From Paraphaeosphaeria minitans (Eukaryota; Ascomycota; Dothideomycetes; Pleosporales; Didymosphaeriaceae), in NCBI GenBank assembly GCA_015832175.1, contig WJXW01000008.1, positions 1,984,001 through 2,048,000 of the forward strand: DNA of 64,000 bases, read 5' to 3'. The position numbers and the translations under genes were made by a program. Below, one piece after another: positions 56,191 to 64,000 of the stretch. The notes under the pieces were generated by a model. It was not told the origin of the DNA. It ran no database searches and saw nothing but the letters and a program-made list of their open reading frames with translations. Position 1 is the stretch's first letter. The number at the start of each line of letters is the position of its first letter.

Positions 56191-58295
56191 CTACTCCCAA
56201 AACTCCTCCCGATCCCGCACCTCCCGTCCAAACTCCCTAAACAAATTCCGCACATTATCCTCCCCAAAGACCTTCCACACATCCCGCACACTCCCATGCG
56301 TCAGCAACGACTCCACCGCCGGCCGGAACCGCGCCATTCGCTCCGCATTCCGAGAAAAATGGATGCGATAACACTTTGGCGCGGACTTGGGCGCCTCTTT
56401 CGGGTGGAGCGTGTTCAACGCCTCGAAGAACTCGCTGCGCGTGCCGGTGCGGATGATGTGGGAGATGAGCGGAGGCGGGAAGGGGCCGAAGCAGCGGGAG
56501 ATGTGAGCAGTGGTTAGGGGGGGTGAGGAGGTGTATGTGGAGGTCGTGGTGTGGGACGTGGTGTGGGACGTGGTGGTGGTGGCGGGCGTGTGTGTGATGG
56601 TGCTGGAATGGCGGTGGCGGCTGGGCGAGCGGCGGCGAGGGGTGTTTGTTGAGGGGTTCTCGGGTTCATATGCGGATCGACGTCTATCGTCATGGCGGTG
56701 CTTGTCTTCATGACGATGCTTCTTGTCTTCACGACGGTGCTTGTCTTCATGGCCGTGCTTGTCTTCATGGCCGTGCAGGTGCTCACGCCCAGTGCGGTGA
56801 GTTTCCTTACGATGGTGCCTATCGCCAGAGTGATTTCTATCCTTATGACGGCGCTCGCGCTCGGGTCGATGCCTATCTTTAGGATGATGCTCATGCTCAG
56901 GCCGATGCCGATCTTCAGTATGATGCTCGCGCTCAGGCCGATGTCTATCATCGTAACGATACATGCCCTCAGGGCAATGCCTATCCACCGAGCGCCCACG
57001 CGCTGTGGGCTCTTTATACCCTGCGCGATCAACTCGGGCATCATAGCCGTCCACAAGGTTGCATTCGTGCTGTCGGTCATCAACATGCAGCTTTTCTTCT
57101 AGCTCGCGTGCCATGGCTTCATCTGCATACCGCTGTGGCATGGCCCGAGCATCTTGCTCATGGTCATTAATCGTATCGAGTGCCGGTCGGCTCGTGCGAG
57201 ATTGCGGCTGCGGCATGCGTGATCGAGTTTGTAGAGGGCTGAAAGCCACTTCATTGACATTTACCCAGTCTTGCGGAACGTCTTCGGGAGCGTACTGGTA
57301 AAGATTGTTGGCATTGAGATAGGGATTGAAATGAGCATCTGCGTCTGAGTACTGTGTTGCCGATGGACTGTCGAGCGGATCAAATCGCGTACCATGGCTT
57401 TCCGATAATGCGTAGTGGTCGTGGGTATTGTCATTGCGGACAGGAACTGCATGTGGCTTGCGTGGCGGCATGGCGTATCGATCCTCACGACGAGGAGGGT
57501 CCGCGCGAGCAGTGAGATCGTCTGGGAATATTGAATCATGTGGACTGAACCGAGTGCCCGCGGACCGCAGAGCCGAACGTGGTGTATGATCACGGCCATG
57601 GTCATCACGCTGGTATTCTCGAAGTCCTGAGAGATTGCGTCCACTTAAAGTGGGTACAGGACCTGGTGCAAAGCGCCGATCCCCTTCGGGTGGCATCGAA
57701 GCGTTGTAGTAGTGTTCCGCAGCCCCGGAGAAAGGACCATAGCTCGGTGCTTGGAGTCTATTGAACTCTAGTCGTGACGACGAGGCTCGGTCTTCTGGCA
57801 GCCTATCGTGATTATCGGGCATTGCGTCTTGATAAATTGGGGTTGCCGAGGTGCAGGCGGGATATTGGATCGTGGAAGCCCTGCACCCGAAGACGCGGGT
57901 GGAATAGGGTCGTTGAAGAAACCCTCACCAGGCCTATCGTCCGGTGAAGACGCACGGCAACGCGATGCATCATCAAACTCGACTTTATTGTTGAACCGGA
58001 CAACACGTGGCCGACCCGTGTTATCCAGCGTGTTCAAGTTGGTAAGGGTCTTACTCACTGCTTGCTCGAAGTCATTCTTCGCTCCATGACGGAGGAGATA
58101 GTCGAGGTGCTGACGAAGCATGCGGCGCTCTTCCTGGATTAAAGGCTTTAGGTACCGGGCTGGAACCGGATGTACTGCAAACATGGTGCGGCCGGAGAAA
58201 TTCAGGACGATTTTATCATGATTTGGAGCTGCTTGAATGGCTGCGTCGTTGGTATAGCGGCCCCAACGCGTCCAGATGTTCTCTCCGTGCGACAT
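56191..58295 (-). CDS. histidine-rich fungal protein, function unknown
   Basis: Exon 58295-57929, a proposed 101-nt intron and exon 57827-56191 give 667 aa. The N-terminus (MSHGENIWTRWGRYTNDA) has a conserved-looking part with VLNFSGRTMFAVHPVPARYL and RRMLRQHLDYLLRHGAKNDF. The middle is hydrophilic. Residues about 390-480 form a highly charged run of degenerate repeats of DRHRPEREHH and EDKHRHEDK type, with a very high His, Asp, Glu, Arg and Lys content. A Thr/Ser-rich stretch follows. The compact C-terminal part ends with FFEALNTLHPKE, CYRIHFSRNAERMARFRP and VRNLFREFGREVRDREEF. The intron is inferred only from frame; it lacks a clear branch site, so a frameshift is an alternative. Histidine-rich tracts can direct proteins to nuclear speckles, but that is speculative here. 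Confidence 0.6.
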
Positions 58296-58651
58296 GTTGA
58301 GTTAAATCAGAATATCTCGGTCGCCAGTGAAGGCGATGCTCCGGTCAAGCGTGGGGAGCATTGAATCACTGGACTCCAATGGGAGAAGTTTAATACCACA
58401 CGGAGAAGCTTCAGTGTATGATTGGGACCTGCAGTCGTCTGACCGTGCTTTCTTTCATTGGAATATTGACCCTTATCTGTTGGTTGGTTATCGACAGGAT
58501 GAATTCCCGAGAGACTTTGTGTATGCATGATGCTGACGGACAAGGTCGCGGGGATGAAACTTGTCCTAGGTGGCTAGAACAAGAACATCGACCACACGAT
58601 CTTGCCCCTTTCGGAGAGCCGAATTATACCGAGCGCCATTCACAACGGGAC
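58296..58651. other. short interval between two minus-strand genes
   Basis: The 356-bp region between the start of the histidine-rich gene and the stop of the RhoGEF-like gene. Small frames only; it probably carries the 3' UTR and promoter. Confidence 0.4.
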
Positions 58652-60610
58652 TTATGGGGGGTTCGTGCCCGCTACCTCACCTAGCTTCTGGTACCAACTG
58701 TTCCTTTCTTCGGACGAAAACGCCCCAATTGTGTGTGTTGTGAGGCTTCCTGGTTTCAAATTGACATCAATGAAAAGCTCATACAATGTTACTCCTCGAG
58801 GCAATTCATCCAGATAGGATGATGTGCGAGATTTGGTTGAGTCGGGAGGTAGTCTGATGGCGATCTGGGTTACAGACACAGGCTGCATACGTTAGTTTGA
58901 AAGTCAAGAGCCATATGTGGATGCAGGAACCCTCACCTTTTCAATCACCCGAATACTGTCGGTCATCATTCCTTTATGGTTTACGTCCTTTGTGGACTTG
59001 AGCTTTCCCCAGAAAATGTAGTTGTCCAGTAACACGACCTGCATAGGCTTCCATGGGCCACGGCTATTGAGCCTGAGTGCGGTCGAACCATGGTACACAA
59101 TGCGGCGGTCCGGCGAAGTCAGTTCCAATACATCTACGAGGCTCGTGTCGACTGTATGCACTTTTCGATGCATACTTTGTATCTCTTCCTGGCTGATAGA
59201 CTTCTCAGACAAGTTGGAACATTGTGTTTTGAGCATTTGGAGGGTTTCAAGGGTCGCCTTGACACGTGATTGTTCTTTGGTTGGAACAGGGACCGAGCCC
59301 TCATCTAACCATTGAGCTATACCTTGCAGTTGTATAATGTATGTATCGAGCTGTGCAATAGGTAGTACAAGATGGTCTTCCCAACTCTGGCCAACCTGGG
59401 TAAGGTTCAAACCGATTGTGTCAATGCAGGGACCGAATTTCTTATCGCGGTTCTGGGTGAGGCGAAGCGCATACAAAGCGTGAGGATACCGCCGCGAGTA
59501 TTCTTTGAGCACCCTGTATGTTTTGCTGGCCCAAGTTGCGAACAGACGAGGATCGCAGACCGCGAACGGGTTCTGTTGAGTCTGCTCTCTGACAACATCA
59601 AGGATATACTCCTGATGCAATGGCGCAAGCTGTCTGGCTAGAACGATGGCCTCCATGTGCTTTTCCAAGACCGGCCATTCTTTAACGACGACCCCGTAGA
59701 ATATGTTCGTAAACTTGTTCATTCGTTCGATGAATTTCTCTTCATCCAGCACTATTGATGCCCAAATCTTGCCGGGGTTTATTCCCGCTGTCAAGGCGGG
59801 AGAGGCAATGTCTTTTGTATCAGTGTCGGGGGAATACAGGTTCGAGGGTTTCTTGGCCAAAGGGGGAGGGGATTCAGTCAAGGAATTGTCGCTAGGCTGA
59901 GAACTGTTCTTCTCTGAGCTGGGGTTGGTGAGAGGCAAGGGGGATGTGGTCGCCAAGGGGGCAAATATATCATCCCATGAAGACGTCTTCTTGAGCTCAG
60001 ATTGGGCCGGCGCCAAAAGGGATGATGCGTTGCAGCGCGGTGGAAGCGGAGGAGGCTTTTCGTCTTCCTGGTCTTCATTTGTCGCTGAGTGCTGCGACAA
60101 GGCAGTATCTGAATGATGCGCATCAGGAGAGCACCAAACGTCTTCGGTTACATCATCTGATGGAATTGGAAGGGGGGTTTGGGTGCTGCTTTCTGCCGTT
60201 TCTGAGATCGACTGTTCTTGGGAAGCTTCAGCTGACTCGTCCTCCGTAACTACCACTGAAGGGTGTCTGGATGTTGAGACAGGAGGCATGAAAGGTAACA
60301 TGCTCTTCTCAATATCGTCTAGTATATCCGCCTGAACCTTTTCATCCTCGGGGGCTTTCGCACCCTGGCCTTCATAAGACGGAGGTGCGTCGTTGCTGTT
60401 GGATTCGATTGCATCATCGATTCGTAACAGGAGAGACTTGATGTCAGTTGTTGTCCCATCCGACACCTGATGCTCATTAACTTGATCGTTGAGAACAGTG
60501 TTTTGGTAATATGTATTGGCCTCGACAACATCGACATCTTTGTGCTCATCTTCAGAGTTCCCCGCCGCTGCCTGACGCACCTTGCCGACAGCTCTGGAAG
60601 TCGAGTCCAT
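58652..60610 (-). CDS. RhoGEF-like protein with DH and PH domains
   Basis: Exons 60610-58937 and 58882-58652 give 634 aa.The frame extends upstream but only to GTG; 60610 is the first ATG. The N-terminal 290 residues are disordered and acidic, with a proline-rich PPPLPPRC motif that could bind SH3 domains. A helical DH-like domain spans about residues 290-470: FIERMNKFTNIFYGVVVKEW, LAPLHQEYILDVVRE, CDPRLFATWASKTYRVL, YSRRYPHALYALRLTQN and SWEDHLVLPIAQLDTYIIQL. A PH-like domain follows at about 500-630: RRIVYHGSTALRL, WKPMQVVLLDNYIFWGKLKS and VTQIAIRLPP, ending with SSEERNSWYQKLGE, a typical last PH helix. DH-PH proteins activate Rho-type GTPases. The GTPase partner cannot be told from sequence. 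Confidence 0.72.
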
Positions 60611-61625
60611 GCTGAGACAGGATTTTGGCGTCAAGATGGAGATGCGAAGCGGATCGATCTGGAGGGGGTTGCGAAAGGAATAATGACGACAAGTGGGCGA
60701 AAGAGTTGCAGGCGGGGATTTGGCCCCCACAAGCGCGCGCTAAGCCAACCTAAAAAAATATCCTGTCGCCAATGACATCGGGAAGCATCGCTTAAAGTTG
60801 CGATTCCTGCTACGTAACGTTAACAAACTTTTTCTCTCTGCGTGAACGTTAACTTCACAATGCGCCTTCGCCAAACACGTCTTGTACCCACCAACTGTGG
60901 TTCCGTGCAGCCGAACTTCGATCGATAGGACCCCTGAAGCATCTCGGCACACGGATGTCCGAGTGACTTATTATCTGTTTGTGAGACTATTAATGCCTGG
61001 TGTTGAACTTGCATTCATGTAAAAGCCCTTTCCAGAGTGATCTTGGTACACCGGGAGTATACCTATGGTAGCCCATACAGCGTCGGAGTCCGCTGGTACA
61101 TTGCTGTGTCGTAGATGATCCACCCTCCACAACTTCTCTTTCTGGCCATTTGTGAATCTCGATCGTAGCATTTAAACTGTTCAATATGGAAAGATGAAGC
61201 TAGGCCTGTACTTGGAAGGGCCACTGAGGCTGCTCTCAATGTTTGCCAGCGATCTTTGCTAACGTAACATTTTTGTTGGCACCCACCACCAGCCGGTAAA
61301 ACTCCTATACAGTTCGAAGGTCTAGTCGCGTGGCGCGCCGTATGACGTTAATAATTTAGTCACATGGCTGATCATCACAAAACGCCGGGAGAAACGCCGA
61401 GCGGAACAAGGACAAGCGGCTTCGACTCTTCATCAAGAAGTGCCTGCTTAATCATTGATCATTTCGGATGATACGGAAGCGCAATGCCACAGGATAACTC
61501 CAATTCCTTTGAAATAACTTCGCACCCTACACACCTACTAGCCATGGCCTGAATCTTGCTGTGTGCACCGTGGAGAAACCATCTCAACTAATTCTGTCGC
61601 TGCGGTTGGACACGCTCAACACAAC
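60611..61625. promoter_or_regulatory. divergent upstream region of RhoGEF-like and SDR-like genes
   Basis: About 1.0 kb between start codons on opposite strands. No domain-bearing frame is present. The region is AT-richer near 60780-60850 and 61270-61370. It should contain both promoters; no specific site is assigned. Confidence 0.4.
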
Positions 61626-62801
61626 ATGCCTCTCCGACATCCGCTCCCTTTCCCACCGGCACATCCTCCGCAGATACTACTCGCGGGTGCAACCACCTAC
61701 ATCGGAGGCACTGTTCTGGCCACACTCCTGGCGCATCCGGTCCACCCTCTCGAGGACGCGACTATCACGTGCCTTGTACGAAGCAACGACTGCGCAAGCA
61801 CGCTGATGCGTGCCTACGGCGAAGACATCAACTTGGTTGTACGGAAGTGTCTAGACGATGTTGAACTTGCCACCTTGATCGCCTCAAAGCATGACATTGT
61901 CATCAACTGTGCGCCTGCGACACACGAACGCTCTGCGCTCGCATTGATGGAAGGATTGGCAAAGAGAAAGAGGAACACTGGGAAAGACGTGTGGTTCCTG
62001 CATACCTCTGGGACCGAAAACCTAGCCGATCTGCCGATCTCGGGGAAATGGGTTCATGGAGACGCAGTAAAAGAGTTCGATGATGCGATTGACGACATAT
62101 ATGGATTCGAGTCTATGAGGGAAGCCAAGTCGAGTCACCCCCAGCGGGCTACAGAGCTCGCGGTGGTGCATAAGGGGCTTGAGCTAGGCGTAAAAACATT
62201 GGTCATCATGAATTCCATGGTTTACGGACACGGCTTAGGACTTTTTGAGCGCAGCGGCGTCCGAGTTTCCGCGATGGCAAAAGTCGCAATGGGGAAAGGG
62301 AAGATCGTCTTAATAGGTGACGGGAAAGGCATGTGGGACCATGTGCACGTGAAAGAACTGGCGGAGCTGTATAAGATCGTGGTAGTAGAGATGATGAGAA
62401 ATGGAGGCAAGGTCTTGCCGAATGGGAAGATGGGCATAATTTTTAGCGCCAATGGGCGGCACAGCTGGAATGCAGTAGCGCAGGAGGTAGCAAATGTCTG
62501 TTACGAGGAAGGTATCGTGCCACAGAAAGTGCTGAATCACGTGGAGCTGGCTGACGGGATAAAGCTATTCTCCGCGTACATTCCGCAGGTCGTAAGTGAA
62601 GACGATATAGTCGAGTTACGACTGTGTAGTAATGCGGAGACGCGGTCCAGTGTAGCGCGAAGTCTGGGATGGAAGCCGACATGGGGAGAAGAAGTCTGGG
62701 AACAAGCTATACGAGACGACGTGAGGATAGCTTTGCGACCCGAGCAAGACGTGTTGTCTGATCTTGTTTCCGAAGCCCAGTCTCCAATACATACATGGTA
62801 G
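61626..62801 (+). CDS. NAD(P)-binding Rossmann (atypical SDR / epimerase-like) protein
   Basis: A single exon encodes 391 aa from ATG 61626. The frame is open for 21 more codons upstream but only from GTG. The N-terminus carries a glycine-rich dinucleotide motif (ILLAGATTYIGG, residues about 17-28), then strand-helix units with CLVRSND, HDIVINCAPA and VWFLHTSGTENL. Later come TLVIMNSMVYGHGLGLF and VLIGDGKGMWDHVHVKELAE, the latter resembling the substrate-side region of NmrA or epimerase-type SDRs. A classical YxxxK pair is not evident, so catalysis may be lost or atypical. It is probably a cytosolic oxidoreductase or NAD(P)-sensing protein. It converges with the tyrosinase gene, the two stops only 48 bp apart. 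Confidence 0.75.
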   Translation: MPLRHPLPFPPAHPPQILLAGATTYIGGTVLATLLAHPVHPLEDATITCLVRSNDCASTLMRAYGEDINLVVRKCLDDVELATLIASKHDIVINCAPATHERSALALMEGLAKRKRNTGKDVWFLHTSGTENLADLPISGKWVHGDAVKEFDDAIDDIYGFESMREAKSSHPQRATELAVVHKGLELGVKTLVIMNSMVYGHGLGLFERSGVRVSAMAKVAMGKGKIVLIGDGKGMWDHVHVKELAELYKIVVVEMMRNGGKVLPNGKMGIIFSANGRHSWNAVAQEVANVCYEEGIVPQKVLNHVELADGIKLFSAYIPQVVSEDDIVELRLCSNAETRSSVARSLGWKPTWGEEVWEQAIRDDVRIALRPEQDVLSDLVSEAQSPIHTW

Positions 62802-62849
62802 TGGGAAGCAAGTGCGATTGCATGCTCGTCCCGATTCGACGTTATATCC

Positions 62850-64000
62850 TCACACGTAGATATAGCAGAACTCTCCACCCATCCCCCCAATGCTGTCCAA
62901 GAGATCCCAGGTGTTGGTTCGATTAGCGGTCCAATTGAGATCCACATAATCATCTTTTGCTGGCGTGTCTGGAAGCACATTCATCCGATTCTCGGGGTCT
63001 TGCATTTGCCATATCCACCAGACGCGATCGACCATTCCATGATGGAACCAGAACAATGGGTCACCGGGAGAACTGTAGAAATCCTAAAACGGGTCAGCAT
63101 TTCATCTATCCATCGCTGAGAGAGGTGCAAATGAACGACGCTCACTCACACCACCTGGATCTCCGCCAATAGTGTAGTGTCCGGACATGTGTACTCCCCA
63201 GTCATTCTTCTCCGGTATACCCAGCATATTTTGTTGGAATAGGTCGACAGTGTTGGCTTTCGTGATCAGATTGTACGTGTAGTTTGCATATAGCATTGCG
63301 GATGCCTGTTTTAGCGAAGGTGTTAGTGTGAGTATGCAATGGGGATACGCTAGGGATATCGACGTACATAGCGGTTGACATCGCGTCGAAGGCAGCGCGG
63401 ATTGTGCCCGTATCCGTCCTTCTGAGGGTTTGAAGGAATATCCGGCATCATTTTACTGATGGGTCCCAAGCTGACAGTCATACCGTTGGGATGTGAGAAA
63501 TGTAATAATCATCGAGGCAGTGATACTAACTTCGCGAAGGGCCCTTCTGTGACACAGCCTCCCCCAATGTCTGCAGGAATCATATTGTAGGGTGGTTTGA
63601 AAACTGCACCATGGATCATCACTCCTGGATAGTCCGATTTCCCTCCATTCCCTCCCATGCTGGACATATTGCCATTGAACATCGGCGAGTTGATAGGATC
63701 AGCTGCAGTACGACCCCAGTTCCAGTACTTTTTATGTCAGCACACCAAGTCACAAGCAATCTTAGTCGAACGTACTGGTTGGTACCCGGTGTAGGCGCAC
63801 TCTTCGCGAAGTGCCTTTTCGTAAGCCCAGACGTAGACGCGATGAGCTGGGAAAAGATGAGGCTTGACGATAATGTTAGCCATGATTATGGGATGATACA
63901 ATTTAGGGACGACGTACTGTTGAGTGTAGATGCATCGCTTGGGTTTCGTGGGTAAGCACGAAATCATCGTACCGATTCATGATACCAGGGTACTTCTTCT
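62850..64000 (-). CDS. tyrosinase-like type 3 copper oxidase, 5' end outside the window
   Basis: Six exons are visible: 64000(edge)-63918, 63862-63776, 63727-63531, 63470-63368, 63305-63150 and 63083-62850. All join in phase. The copper A side shows THETQAMHLHS, then HLFPAHRVYVWAYEKALREE and CAYTGYQPYWNW. The copper B side shows HMSGHYTIGGDP and DPLFWFHHGMVDRVWWIWQ, with the expected histidines. The C-terminus is short (GGMGGEFCYIYV), so this is the small secreted-type tyrosinase rather than the long precursor with a C-terminal cap. Potential N-glycosylation sites (NMSS, NYTY, NWTA) and cysteines are present. Type 3 copper enzymes oxidise phenols or catechols. The signal peptide and the first copper-A histidine lie beyond the right edge. 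Confidence 0.85.

Noticed and set aside
1..64000. Search for transposons, reverse transcriptases, transposases, LTRs and CRISPR-like arrays
   Set aside because: No element protein or terminal repeat was recognised. The only regular arrays are the short tandem repeats listed, whose units have no spacer structure.

Overview
This is a nuclear segment from a filamentous ascomycete. Genes have one to eight short introns, mostly 45-110 nt, with GTNNGT donors and CTAAC/CTGAC-like branch points. Signature fungal families are present: PBN1, a Sac3-type mRNA export factor, DUF2841, a YCF1-type ABC transporter, copper amine oxidase, tyrosinase, and DUF7580 and C2H2 genes of the kind amplified in Pezizomycotina. 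Intergenic DNA rich in TAGGTA/TACCTA words and the gene set suggest Dothideomycetes (Capnodiales/Mycosphaerellales-like); this placement is an inference. All exon models below were assembled by reading splice sites and checking frame. They are not supported by transcripts.

Layout. 0-2 kb: the 5' end of one gene and gene-poor DNA. 2-10.2 kb: an AT-richer block holding two large decayed genes, a DUF7580/HeLo-like gene (minus strand) and a zinc-finger plus macro-domain gene (plus strand), followed by an unrecognised coding-like remnant. 10.3-20.9 kb: intact genes for a promethin-like lipid-droplet protein, RNA polymerase I subunit A49, derlin, a small conserved protein, a coiled-coil protein, and a fusion of a SAM methyltransferase with a GFA domain. 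21.8-23.7 kb: a decayed CorA-like gene. 24.5-38.2 kb: copper amine oxidase, PBN1, SARAF, BTB and F-box genes (each with one apparent single-base frameshift), AOS1 and a conserved nuclear-type protein. 40.3-64 kb: SAC3, DUF2841, a 1535-aa ABC-C transporter, a histidine-rich protein, a DH-PH RhoGEF-like protein, an SDR-like oxidoreductase and a tyrosinase cut by the right edge.

The intact genes are mostly unrelated housekeeping functions: Pol I transcription, ERAD, GPI mannosylation, SUMO activation, mRNA export and vacuolar transport. Several are arranged head to head with 265-520 bp between start codons (promethin-like/RPA49, derlin/small protein, PBN1/SARAF, AOS1/unnamed), which suggests shared promoters. 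The decayed genes sit in discrete blocks. Many of their premature stops can be explained by single C-to-T or G-to-A changes, as expected of RIP or cytosine deamination. The most unusual intact locus is the methyltransferase-GFA fusion. The most unusual relic is the C2H2-helical-macro-domain gene.
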